A stretch of 64,000 nt of DNA from Flavobacteriales bacterium (GCA_025210805.1 JAOAQX010000004.1:1-64000), one strand, 5' to 3'; shown: positions 1 through 9,318, numbered from the stretch's first letter. Translations and numbers: made by a program. Notes: generated by a model from the letters alone, not told the origin.

Positions 1-322
1 CACTTCCCGATGGGTCGGGACAGGCTGAACAGATTGAGATATAAAAATTGTATCGAGTTTGTCAGTTCGAGTAGTTTTTGATGGAATGCAGTGGAATCAA
101 AAATTGTATCGAGAATGCGTATGGTTGTCAAAGTTCTCGATACAATTTCTTTTCCGTTGCTCTCCAAAGAAATCACTCGAACTGACAAAAGTGATACAAT
201 TTCTTTTCCGCTGCTCTCCAAAGAAATCACTTGAACTGACAGAGATATAAAAATTGTATTGAGTATGTCAGTTCGAGTGGTTTTTGATGAAATGCAATGG
301 AATCAAAAATTGTATCGAGAAC
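1..322. repeat. REP-like array, left block
   Basis: Non-coding array of about 55-base units that share their ends, GTCAGTTCGAGT on one side and ATTGTATCGAGAAC on the other, but carry two different cores. Core A (61-115 and 267-322) contains TTTTTGAT...ATCAAAAA and core B contains ATTTCTTT...AAAGAAAT, each able to fold on itself. B is reversed at 133-186 and, truncated, at 191-240. Bases 1-30 hold the GC-rich palindrome TTCCCGATGGGTCGGGA, which also occurs inside a B unit at 13541-13562. The small open frames here repeat the same peptide and are artefacts. The array is cut by the window start. Confidence 0.85.
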
Positions 323-340
323 ACCCACTCATAAGTATCT

Positions 341-1864
341 CTAAGTTTTGTATATCAGTTTTCTAAGCTTTTCAATTGCCATTTTAAGAAGACTATTGAA
401 TTCCTCAGATACATTGAGTTTCCATACTGCAAATACAAATATTGAAATACAAACTAAAGTTTCAAGGATGCTCCAAAAAGTCAATTGCCAAAAATGATCA
501 AGGGGAATATTGGGAAATAATTCTCGGATGAATAAGGTAAGTCCGAAAATGAGAATAAGGTAGAAGTTTTTGATTGAAAATGCATGAATTCTAAAAAGAC
601 TGTACAGTAGAATAGTCATAAAAAGATTCATCAGAAAAACAGTTAGAAGTGTGGCGTAAGCTGCCCCCATAATTCCGAATTGGTAGACCGTAATAAAGTA
701 ATGATTGGAATAAATCCCGATGAATATCAGAACAAAAAGTGCTAAAAGCCCATATCGGTAATATTTTGAGGCATATACGATCTCATAATTAACCCCCATA
801 AACATATCCAACACCGTTGTTGCTCCGATAATTATAGCCACATTTTTCCCTGCAATATAGATGTCTTTATTAGGAATTAGCTCATAGATTAAATCTAAAT
901 TGATTAATAAAAGCAAGAAAAAAAGCAAAGCAACAAGTCCTTGATTAATACTTGATTGCTTATAAATAGTTTGTATCTTTTTTAGATCATTTTTTTCAAA
1001 ATGCGAACTGATGATCGGAGTAGCAATGGAAGACAAAGCTCTTTTGGGCATTTCAATAGCTTTCCCCATAAAAAGAGGAATAGAGTAGAGGGCTACGTAA
1101 GCAAATTCCAGCTGATTACCAATCATAATATTATCTAACATTTTGGTAATTTGACCATTAAGACCTGTTAGAAGCATGAATCCTCCATACATCCAAATTG
1201 TTTTGTGTTCCGTTTTGGTGAGTTTTTCCTTTTGTGGAAATGGTCGGAAATGAAATTTTTTCCATAAGTAGCTTATTACAAAAAATGTAGCTGCTAAATA
1301 GGAAAATACAATCAAAAATACGAAGTGATCAAAGGCAATATAGCAACAAGATAGAACCATAAGCAAGATAAGCCGAACAGACTTTTCCCAAAAATCCTCA
1401 AAGAAAGTCGTAATGGCAATTTTCTTTTGTATAGCTGCATAAGAGTTGTAATAAGATCGAATAACCATTAGGCCTCCATAAAGTAGAATGGGTACGTAAA
1501 ACTTATCTAGCAGTTGAATATCGTCTGCTTTTTTGTAAAAATTAATAACAAAATCTTTTCCTAAATAAGCTAAAGTACCCACCAGTAAAATGGCAAGGAG
1601 CATATACTGAAACAGCTTATTGGAAAAAACAGAAAATCTATTATTATCAGAAAAACCTTGATGAAACTTGACAAATATTTGCGAAATCCCAATTCCTGCA
1701 ATTGCAGAAAAAAGTGTAGCAATGGTGATAAAGGTTTCCATAAAACCAAATTCCTGAGGAGTAAGTGCTTTGGGGAGCAAAAATAATCTATTGACAACGC
1801 CAAAAATGGCTGCCAAATAGAAAATTCCAGAGGATTTTAGAGATTCGGAAATTACTTTATTCAT
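341..1864 (-). CDS. Polysaccharide/oligosaccharide flippase (MOP superfamily, Wzx-like)
   Basis: A 507-residue membrane protein with about 12-14 hydrophobic segments spread over its full length and no signal peptide. It begins with SSGIFYLAAIFGVVNR and has the alternating helix and short-loop pattern of MOP-family lipid-linked glycan flippases. The length is normal for Wzx/RfbX proteins. It likely moves a lipid-linked saccharide across the inner membrane. It lies 2 bases downstream of the aspartate kinase gene and ends the pdxA transcription unit. No glycosyltransferases are nearby, so the substrate cannot be inferred. The family call is fairly secure; the substrate is unknown. Confidence 0.8.
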   Translation of the reverse strand: MNKVISESLKSSGIFYLAAIFGVVNRLFLLPKALTPQEFGFMETFITIATLFSAIAGIGISQIFVKFHQGFSDNNRFSVFSNKLFQYMLLAILLVGTLAYLGKDFVINFYKKADDIQLLDKFYVPILLYGGLMVIRSYYNSYAAIQKKIAITTFFEDFWEKSVRLILLMVLSCCYIAFDHFVFLIVFSYLAATFFVISYLWKKFHFRPFPQKEKLTKTEHKTIWMYGGFMLLTGLNGQITKMLDNIMIGNQLEFAYVALYSIPLFMGKAIEMPKRALSSIATPIISSHFEKNDLKKIQTIYKQSSINQGLVALLFFLLLLINLDLIYELIPNKDIYIAGKNVAIIIGATTVLDMFMGVNYEIVYASKYYRYGLLALFVLIFIGIYSNHYFITVYQFGIMGAAYATLLTVFLMNLFMTILLYSLFRIHAFSIKNFYLILIFGLTLFIRELFPNIPLDHFWQLTFWSILETLVCISIFVFAVWKLNVSEEFNSLLKMAIEKLRKLIYKT

Positions 1865-1866
1865 GA

Positions 1867-3135
1867 TTACTTTTTTAGGAGAATTTGTGCCGTTTTTTTG
1901 TTTCTTTCTTCAAGAATAACACTTCCTTTTTTATAGATCTTTTCTAAATCTTTGTTTTGGTAATTCCTTACGGTGTAAAGCACGACTTCTTGGTTATATT
2001 TAAAATGAAAATCATCATTTAACAGATCAAATAATTGTGGAATTTTTATTTCATCAAAAGGAACTACAAAAGAACAAGAAGTAGCGGCATTCTGAAATAA
2101 AACAACGCTTATTTTTAGTTTGTTGAAATACTCAAAAAGAACAGATAACTGTTTCTCAACAATAAAGCTAAGGTCTGGTGAAGAAATAGTTAATAAAAAC
2201 AATTTCTCTTTAACGATTATCGCAGGTACTTTTGGTGAAAGTTCAGTTTTATTGGAAATCAAAGTTCCTTTTTTTTGGGTATCCAAAAAAGACTTCACAT
2301 ATAAATTGATTCCATTTTTTTTAAGTGGCTGAATCGTCTTAGGATGTACAACGCTTGCTCCATAATAAGCAAGTTCTATGGCTTCTCTAAATGAAATATG
2401 CTCATATTTTACCGCATGTTCATTTTTATTTGGATCTGAGTTATAAAAACCATCTACATCTTTCCAAATAGTTAGAGAATTTGCTGATAAGCAAGAGGCA
2501 AAAATAGCTGCTGAATAATCGGATCCTTCTCTACCCAAAGTGGTGGTGAAGCCTTTTTCATCACTAGCGATAAAGCCTTGGCTGATATAAACTACTCCAT
2601 TTTCTGGGCAGATATTTTGGATATTCTCTTGAGTTTTTTCCCAGTTCACTTGTGCTTTTTGAAAATTGCTATCAGTTTTTATCAAATTTTTTACATTGAC
2701 CAATAGACAATTGATTTGAAATTTTTCAAATAAAGTCTGGGTGAGAATATGAGAACTCATCATCTCTCCAAAACTCACCAATTGATCATACACAAAAGGG
2801 TAGGTTTGCTCTTTTAAGGGCTCTAAAAGTTGAATAAAACTCTCAAAATAAACGGTTAAATCAAGTTGAATCTCCAACTGATTTATCATGCCAATATGAA
2901 AATTTTTAAAGGTTTCCCAATGGGTTTTTTCTAAGGTTTTTGTTTTGTAAAAATGACGAATAATATGTTCTAATTGATTAGTCATTTTGCCCATTGCCGA
3001 AACAATCAAAAAAAGTGGCTGATTTGGGTTTTGATGATCTTTGATGATCTTTCCCACATTCATTACTGCCTCAGGAGACTGTAATGAAGCACCTCCAAAT
3101 TTATATACCTTCGTTTGGTTTTGGGTCTTCGGCAT
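1867..3135 (-). CDS. Aspartate kinase (monofunctional)
   Basis: Phosphorylates aspartate, the first step of the aspartate family pathway (lysine, threonine, methionine, diaminopimelate). The amino-acid kinase fold is clear: KFGGAS at residues 12-17, GREGSDYSAA in the middle, and WKDVDGFYNSDP for the nucleotide site. After about residue 300 there is a shorter, divergent regulatory region where ACT domains are expected. At 422 residues it is not fused to homoserine dehydrogenase. Its ATG lies 35 bases inside the 3' end of pdxA, in another frame, so the two are probably translationally coupled. The flippase follows after 2 bases. Confidence 0.9.
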   Translation of the reverse strand: MPKTQNQTKVYKFGGASLQSPEAVMNVGKIIKDHQNPNQPLFLIVSAMGKMTNQLEHIIRHFYKTKTLEKTHWETFKNFHIGMINQLEIQLDLTVYFESFIQLLEPLKEQTYPFVYDQLVSFGEMMSSHILTQTLFEKFQINCLLVNVKNLIKTDSNFQKAQVNWEKTQENIQNICPENGVVYISQGFIASDEKGFTTTLGREGSDYSAAIFASCLSANSLTIWKDVDGFYNSDPNKNEHAVKYEHISFREAIELAYYGASVVHPKTIQPLKKNGINLYVKSFLDTQKKGTLISNKTELSPKVPAIIVKEKLFLLTISSPDLSFIVEKQLSVLFEYFNKLKISVVLFQNAATSCSFVVPFDEIKIPQLFDLLNDDFHFKYNQEVVLYTVRNYQNKDLEKIYKKGSVILEERNKKTAQILLKK

Positions 3136-4354
3136 TATTCTGTTCTTTGGTCTGTTTTTTCTCTACGGGTTTTGATTTTTCTTGTGTAGCTGAATTTTGT
3201 CTAGGTTTTTGCTCTTTATTCTTCGGATTTCTTTTGTCAGAATTTCTTCTGTCAGAATTTCTTTTGTTTTGATGATTGTTTCTTTGATTTAGAAGGGTTT
3301 TCTTGATTTCCTTTTCATCAATTTTATCAACCTCCAGCTGTTCCTCTGTTAAGCGTGTATGGAAAATATCCACAGCAGTATAAAGGGCTTTTCTAAAAGA
3401 ATCTTCGGCAGCCATTCTTTTTCCTGCAATATCATAACCTGTTCCATGATCTGGCGAGGTTCTCACGATCGAAAGTCCTGCCGTATAATTTACTCCGTTA
3501 TTAAAAGAAAGTGTTTTAAAAGGAATTAGACCTTGATCATGGTACATGGCAAGAACTCCGTCATAATTTTTGTATTCTGATGATCCAAAAAAGCCATCGG
3601 CAGCAAAAGGTCCGTAAGCTAATATATTATGCTCGTCCTGAATTTTCTCTATCGTAGGAATTAAAAAATCTTTCTCTTCTGTTCCAATAACTCCTTGATC
3701 CCCAGCGTGAGGGTTGATGGATAAAAGAGCAATTTTTGGTCTGCGAACTCTAAAGTCTTTTCTTAATGATTGCTCAAAAAGTTTGGTTTTTTTAATCACT
3801 AACTCTTCCGTTACTACAGTTGCCACCTCTTTTAAAGGAATATGACCAGTTACTTGGGCAATTTTGAGATGATCATTTACCATAATCATTAGTGAATCAT
3901 CTGCCTCAAAGCGGTCTTTTAGGTATTCTGTATGTCCAGGAAAAGCAAAATCATCACTTTGTATATTATCCTTGTTGATAGGAGCCGTTAGCATGGCATC
4001 AATCTGTCCATTTTTCAAGGCATTTACACAAGCTTCTAGCGCTTCTAATGCAATTGTACCAGCTTCTTTTGTACTCTTTCCCGTTTGTACCGAAACCTGT
4101 TCTGCCTCAATTGGGTAAATGTAAATGTTTCTATTGCTAATATTAGAAAAATCAGTAGTTTCCTTAAAATGAAAATTACTGATTTTTAAATTTTTACGAT
4201 AAAAACCAATTACATGTAATGGGGCGAAAATTACGGGTGTTACTTCATCTAGAAGTCTATTATCTTTAAGTGTTTTTAGGATTACCTCGGGACCTACTCC
4301 GTTAATATCTCCGATGGTGATTCCTAATTTTACACGTCTTTTTTCTGTTTTCAT
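3101..4354 (-). CDS. pdxA: 4-hydroxythreonine-4-phosphate dehydrogenase PdxA with basic C-terminal tail
   Basis: Oxidises 4-phosphohydroxy-L-threonine in the DXP-independent pyridoxal phosphate pathway. Metal-binding histidines are visible at H171 (TGHIP), H216 (NPHAGD) and H272 (MYHDQG), matching the pattern of E. coli PdxA, with the N-terminal ITIGDINGVGPE. The enzyme fold should end near residue 335. Residues about 336-417 are an added hydrophilic tail rich in Lys, Asn, Gln and Arg, with a short internal repeat (RNSDRRNSDKR). The tail's DNA overlaps the start of the aspartate kinase gene. The catalytic identity is secure; the role of the tail is unknown. Confidence 0.93.
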   Translation of the reverse strand: MKTEKRRVKLGITIGDINGVGPEVILKTLKDNRLLDEVTPVIFAPLHVIGFYRKNLKISNFHFKETTDFSNISNRNIYIYPIEAEQVSVQTGKSTKEAGTIALEALEACVNALKNGQIDAMLTAPINKDNIQSDDFAFPGHTEYLKDRFEADDSLMIMVNDHLKIAQVTGHIPLKEVATVVTEELVIKKTKLFEQSLRKDFRVRRPKIALLSINPHAGDQGVIGTEEKDFLIPTIEKIQDEHNILAYGPFAADGFFGSSEYKNYDGVLAMYHDQGLIPFKTLSFNNGVNYTAGLSIVRTSPDHGTGYDIAGKRMAAEDSFRKALYTAVDIFHTRLTEEQLEVDKIDEKEIKKTLLNQRNNHQNKRNSDRRNSDKRNPKNKEQKPRQNSATQEKSKPVEKKQTKEQNNAEDPKPNEGI

Positions 4355-4412
4355 AAATTTTGATTCAGCATTCCTAGTTTTATGAATAAAAGGAGCGTAT
4401 TTTTATAAGAGA

Positions 4413-4655
4413 ATGGTTTTCAATAAAACACTCTCATTTTTTAAACAAGAATTTGTAAAAAGTATTGTTGCTTTAATAGATGTAAATCAAGTGTTTTCGT
4501 TCTTTATGATACGCACTTTTCCTATTACATTCATAGAAAAATCACATAGATCAAACGATCTTCTTTATTCAAATTCTGGTTATTTAGAATATCGTTCGAA
4601 GTTAGGAAAAAAACTTGTAATACTCCCCAAAAATAAACCAGTTCCTAGTTGGTAG
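4413..4655 (+). CDS. Possible small hypothetical protein (80 aa)
   Basis: An open frame of 80 codons opposite in direction to both neighbours, between pdxA and the HNH nuclease gene. I do not recognise it and see no domain, signal peptide or convincing promoter. Aromatic and basic residues are common, as expected from translating AT-rich DNA. It may be a remnant at the edge of the defence pocket or simply non-coding. Confidence 0.2.
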   Translation: MVFNKTLSFFKQEFVKSIVALIDVNQVFSFFMIRTFPITFIEKSHRSNDLLYSNSGYLEYRSKLGKKLVILPKNKPVPSW

Positions 4656-4698
4656 AAATGCGTAAACTAAATATTCAAATATCCGCTAAATCAATTTG

Positions 4699-5676
4699 TC
4701 ACTTTATTATCCCTAATTCCTTAAGTAGATCATTTTTCATTTTACTTAATGGTCTTCTATCAAATTTGGCTTCTTGATAGTGAACTCCAAAAGCTAATCT
4801 ATAAATATCATCTCTATCTAAAGATTTACCTAAAATTTCTTTTTCGAGAGTATCTAAATATTTTTCAGAATAAGCATCTTTAATTTTTATTAAATCGACT
4901 ATTTCATCTTCATGAGTTTCATAAATCTCTTGTAACTTAAATGCCTCAATTGATTTTTTTGAAAATTCACTTTCCTTATTGGTTTTTATCTTGAACTTAA
5001 ATTTGTCATAGTCTTTGTGGTCGAAACTAAAAGAGTATTTGAAATTTTCATCTGGGTTTATATAATAAGGATGAAAGTGAGTTGATAACTCAAAATTAAT
5101 TTCTCCTTTTACACTACAGTTACAAACTGTACAACTAGGAATTAAATTGTAAAAAGATAATGCTAAAATAGGATATTGACCTTTTGGAAACCAGTGGTCA
5201 AATGTTGGTCTTGTTATTTTTTCTCCCTTTTTAGAAATAACTGTTTTAGTGTACATTCTATTACAATAAACACAAGTAGGGATATCTAAATTTTCAGCTA
5301 AATTGTATGCATTATAGAATCTATAAGTACTTGACGTATGATAATTAATAAAGCTATTATAATTCAGAAGTTTTTTTATAGCCGCTATTTCCTTTTTTTT
5401 AGTGAATCTTAATTTTATGTCATCTAATTCTTCTGGAGTGCCGATTAACACTTTCTCAAAATTTTCTTCATTGTTTAAAAATCTAAAAACCACGGCTGGA
5501 ATCCCATGTTCTTTATTAATGTTATTAACCTTTTTAATAGTATTCATTTTTGATAAAGGTGGGGTATCATCAAAACTTGTCCCATTTAATTTTTTCATAA
5601 TGATAAATCTTAAAAATTTGTAATGATTTTCTTTAGCTGAAACTATGGAAGGATTGTGTAAATCAATATGAATCAT
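4699..5676 (-). CDS. HNH endonuclease, PtuB-like (Septu-type defence)
   Basis: 325 residues with a compact HNH/zinc nuclease centre: CVYC at 135-138, FDHWFPK at 159-165 (the His is the likely catalytic base), Asn177, and CTVC at 182-185. This CxxC...DHxxP...N...CxxC layout is that of HNH nucleases partnered with an SMC/ABC-like ATPase, such as PtuB of Septu and the HNH of Ec78-type retrons. The gene starts 2 bases after the ATPase gene in the same direction, so both share a transcript. No reverse transcriptase is nearby, so this resembles stand-alone Septu rather than a retron. The predicted role is DNA or RNA cleavage on phage infection. The nuclease frame is intact. Confidence 0.75.
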   Translation of the reverse strand: MIHIDLHNPSIVSAKENHYKFLRFIIMKKLNGTSFDDTPPLSKMNTIKKVNNINKEHGIPAVVFRFLNNEENFEKVLIGTPEELDDIKLRFTKKKEIAAIKKLLNYNSFINYHTSSTYRFYNAYNLAENLDIPTCVYCNRMYTKTVISKKGEKITRPTFDHWFPKGQYPILALSFYNLIPSCTVCNCSVKGEINFELSTHFHPYYINPDENFKYSFSFDHKDYDKFKFKIKTNKESEFSKKSIEAFKLQEIYETHEDEIVDLIKIKDAYSEKYLDTLEKEILGKSLDRDDIYRLAFGVHYQEAKFDRRPLSKMKNDLLKELGIIK

Positions 5677-5678
5677 AA

Positions 5679-7484
5679 TTATTTTTTTTTATTCTTTAAA
5701 AACTCAATTTCATCATCGATGACTTTGTTATAAAAATCATCTTTGGAAATTAACTCAGATATCATTTCGGCTAACTTCAATCGTATTATTTTATCATCTA
5801 TTATCTCAATTGTTTTTTGATATTTTTCAAGTTCCGTTTTAAACTTTTCAGATTCCTTTTTGGAATCAGATATTTTCTCATTGTCATTTATCCAGTCAAT
5901 CACCTCCTTAATCTTAGATTTTGCAAAATCTCCGATTAAACCATCATCAATAAAAAAACTATCAGACAGCAAATCATGAATATTTGCTCCAAAAGATTTC
6001 ATATGAACTTTATCTTCCTCAGAAAGTATTTTAGTTAAACCACTATCTTTGTCTTTTCTTAGATAGATAATATTTTGTTTTGGTATGTCAGAAAGAGTTA
6101 ATGGGTCATGTGTTGTAAAAATGATTTGCAATTTTTTTTCTTCGAAAATCTTCGGAAGTCCTCTATTTATTAAAGAAACAAATTTCTTTTTCCATTGGGG
6201 ATGAAATCCTAAATCAGCCTCATCTAATAGAATTACATAATGATCAAAGTGACTATATTCACTTCCCATTCCTTCTGATTCAATTTTTAAATCAATTTTC
6301 CTTTTCAAATCTAAGAAACTAGCAAATAGTTCATACATAGCTCTTTATCCCGTACTTAATTTTCTTGATGGATGAAAACTCAGTAAAGGACTATTTGAAT
6401 ATTTCAGATTTGTTTTAAAACTCATTAGATAATCTTGATAAAGTTTGATAACATTTTGAGTTTCTGAGAATGATATTTTAATTTCTGTTGTAAGTTTCTG
6501 AATTTCAAAACTATCATTAATTAAGTTAATGATATAATCAATAAACGGTTCAATTTTATCAAATTCAAACAACGAACCACTGGCATTTTTTGTAGTGGCA
6601 TTTTTTAGGAAATGTTTTATTTGTTCTAATGCATTTTGCCCCTTAACACCATCATTACTATACTCACCTTCGACAAGTATAGAGTTTCCATTATACTCTA
6701 GAATTTGATTTATTTTCTCTAAAAATGAAATTAGAAAATTGTACCTTAGACGTATTTTATATATAGATATACGGTAATCAAATTTTTCTTTAGAATTATT
6801 GTCTAAAGAATTAATCATAGCGTCTCTTTCTTCTAACAACAATTTACTAATAGATTCAAATAATTGTCTGAATTCATATGGTGTGTTATTATGTACTTCG
6901 TCATGTCCTTTAAATTCTAAAATTATTGAGTCAAAAATTGGCAACTCTAAATCTTTTAAAAAATCATTTTCTGTTAATCTTATTATACGTTCAATTGCAA
7001 AGGAATTATGAAGTTCATTAGCAACTTCAAAACTTACATCACGATTAGAAATATCTTCCTTTATTTGGCAGTATTTTGAAAGATTAAACCTATTATATTG
7101 ACAGTATTCATTTTTGTCTAACGAGTAATGTGGGGAGTAATAGATAAATATACTTTGAGGTTGTCCATCAGTGTTTTTTTTAGTGTATTGCAATAAACTT
7201 TGATCCTTAAGTATGGCTTCTAGGAGCGTAGTTTTTCCTGTGCCATTTCCTCCAACAATTGCTGTGACGGAAATGAGATTATCACTCCAGAATTCATGTA
7301 GATACGGAATATCTTCTTCAGTGCCAAAGTATTGAGTGTATTTATGATTACTTGATTGTGAAACTACTTTGTAAGGATAATCTATTTTTTTCTTTATACC
7401 AAAGTTAATGACAAACTGCTCATGGTTTTCACCGAATATGTGTTTTAAATAGTTATCTGAAATAAATATTCCTGTTATTGGCAT
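5679..7484 (-). pseudogene. AAA/ABC-type ATPase, PtuA-like, interrupted by in-frame TAA
   Basis: One ATPase of about 600 codons read in a single frame but broken by a TAA at 6345-6347. The N-terminal part (379 aa) has Walker A GGNGTGKTT at residues 78-86 and ends ...RKLSTG. The C-terminal part continues in the same frame as RAMYELF and carries Walker B (VILLDEADLGFHP) and the H-loop (IIFTTHDP). The stop replaces the Glu of the LSTGE signature and fits one GAA-to-TAA change. An ATG (6336-6338) follows two codons later, so reinitiation could make a split protein. It heads a two-gene unit with the HNH nuclease. A disabled gene, split protein, readthrough or sequencing error are all possible. Confidence 0.75.
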
Positions 7485-8144
7485 ATTTTTAAGTTGTTTT
7501 ATTAATTTATTTAGCTGTTCTTCAATTAAATTGATTTGCGATAGCTTAAACGAATAGACGTAATGTACGATTTATAAGTAAGATAAAACGATATTTTGTT
7601 CATTTTTTACGTTTGTTTAGAAGTGCGATGTAAAGGTGATTCTATGCTATACGCACGAATTCCCTAAATAATTTCTACCCCAAGCTTCGACGCTGTCGCT
7701 ATGATCCCGAAAGGTCGGGACGGGCTTTTCATTTCTTTTGCTTGCCCAAAAGAAACGAAAAGAGCAATGATCGATTATCATTGTGATTCGAAAAGGGCAC
7801 CTTTTGGAAGGTATTTTTTGATTAAAAATCAAAAACCATATTTGATTTTCTAAATTTCCTCCAAGGCTTATTCACCTATTGTTTATAGATTTTGGTGTTC
7901 ATCTGTTTGGCTACCCGCCTCGGGTCGGAAATTCTTAACGAAAATCAAACATTATACTGACTAAAAAGACATACTCCATTTCTGAATTACTTGAGAAAAA
8001 CATACGGATAAGTATTATGAATTATATTTTTAACTATTGATATTTAATTGTATATATTGTTTTTTTAATCGTAATTACTTTCATTCAAAGAACGTTTTGA
8101 AAGCTAGGTGTTCTCAACACTAAAACAATGCAAATACCAATCAA
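7485..8144. other. Intergenic region with scar-like repeat DNA
   Basis: About 660 bases without a credible gene between the defence ATPase and the porin. The part nearest 7484 is very AT-rich and must hold the ATPase promoter, though I cannot place one with confidence. Around 7675-7765 the DNA is more GC-rich and contains the inverted core CCCGAAAGGTCGGG, then a segment that reads CCCAAAAGAAACGAAA. Near 7911-7926 there is a second core, CCCGCCTCGGG. These resemble the palindromic core in the REP-like arrays at 1 and 13541. A 61-codon frame over this stretch (7647-7832) is judged spurious. Confidence 0.5.
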
Positions 8145-9245
8145 TTAAAAGCGTATTTGTGTTCTTAGCCCTAATAAATGCCCAATAGATTTTCCGTTTT
8201 GAGTAAGGTGAATATAATTGAAGGCAAGTCTTGTTTGAGTATCAATATGCCAATTAAGTGCTAGAGTATGATTGAGTTCTGATAAATTAGTAAGTGTATT
8301 TTTTATATAATTTGAACGAATTCCAATTTCCCAAGCACCTCTTTTTGAGCTAGGTGTTGTTTTTCCTAAAGGCGAAAGCGTATGGGCATAGCTTTTTTTG
8401 TCAGGAGTTAAAAAATAGGATGCTTGGAGATAAACCATATTTAACTGGTCATCGTTTTGCTGTTTTTTTACTGCAATATGTGTGAATTCTGATTGAAAGC
8501 TCCACCTTTTATAGATTCCTAATAATCCAATATTAAAAGTATTTACATGATTTACATCAATGCTTTTAGATGACCTAAAGTGTTTGTTCATAAAAAACTG
8601 CTCAACCCCACCTGTGTATTCCCAAGTGTTTTCGGGCATTTTTCTGTGATTCAGAGCAATATCGGCATGCCAGAGTGCATGCTGTGTACGGTGAAACACA
8701 GAGGAAAGCCTAGCAGTTACATGATAATCTTGATCTAAATTATTGACATATCCTTTTGGATCATCTTTAGAAAAAGAAAAGGCATAATTGAGTTTTTCAT
8801 GTTTTATTAACTCGTCATAAATCATTATTCCAATGGTCCATTTTGGAGAGAGTCTGTCATTAAAAGATCGCTCTATAAAGGTCATATTGAGTGCATTGTT
8901 TAATACATCTAATCGGTAAGGATTTACGATTGATCCAATTTTTATTTTACCAAAGAAAGGAATCTTGGTATTTTCTATATAAACATTTCTATAAATTACT
9001 TTTGATTTAATAAATCCAAACTGAACTACATAGTTCCAATGAGAATGAAGTTTGCCAGAAGCTTTTAGTCTCACTTGCCTAAACCCTAAATTGCTTTGTG
9101 AAGCAACCTTGCTGGTATCAGTACTATATAACCATGCTCCATCTACAATAATTCTTCCACCAAATTTTGCGGTGGGTTGAAAGTTTTGAGCCCAAGAAAA
9201 ATGCGATACCAATAGGATGATCGCAAAAATCAGTTTTTTATTCAT
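8145..9245 (-). CDS. Porin O/P family outer-membrane protein
   Basis: 366 residues beginning with a signal peptide (MNKKLIFAIILLVSHFSWAQ) and otherwise made of alternating amphipathic strands ending in an aromatic residue (RTQIRF), as in outer-membrane beta-barrels. The early FGGRIIVDGAW and FRQVRLKASG segments match the start of phosphate-selective porin O/P proteins. It should form a diffusion channel for anions, possibly phosphate, but specificity cannot be read from the sequence. It stands alone: a repeat-rich gap lies downstream and the divergent rhodanese gene upstream. Confidence 0.78.
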   Translation of the reverse strand: MNKKLIFAIILLVSHFSWAQNFQPTAKFGGRIIVDGAWLYSTDTSKVASQSNLGFRQVRLKASGKLHSHWNYVVQFGFIKSKVIYRNVYIENTKIPFFGKIKIGSIVNPYRLDVLNNALNMTFIERSFNDRLSPKWTIGIMIYDELIKHEKLNYAFSFSKDDPKGYVNNLDQDYHVTARLSSVFHRTQHALWHADIALNHRKMPENTWEYTGGVEQFFMNKHFRSSKSIDVNHVNTFNIGLLGIYKRWSFQSEFTHIAVKKQQNDDQLNMVYLQASYFLTPDKKSYAHTLSPLGKTTPSSKRGAWEIGIRSNYIKNTLTNLSELNHTLALNWHIDTQTRLAFNYIHLTQNGKSIGHLLGLRTQIRF

Positions 9246-9318
9246 ATTCTTATTTGTGGTTTGTCTTTACGGCAAACTTAGAAATTGAGAATTAGGGTGC
9301 TCGTGCTTTTTGTCACTA

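Noticed and set aside
59-250. 63-codon frame with a duplicated peptide
   Set aside because: It is the translation of two B-type repeat units; no start context and purely repetitive DNA.
5679-6338. Treating the C-terminal ATPase part as an independent normal gene
   Set aside because: It is in the same frame as the upstream part, begins in the middle of the ABC signature motif and lacks Walker A; kept as one interrupted gene, with reinitiation noted as a possibility.
7647-7832. 61-codon frame next to the defence genes
   Set aside because: Lies on intergenic repeat DNA with inverted cores; no promoter or family.
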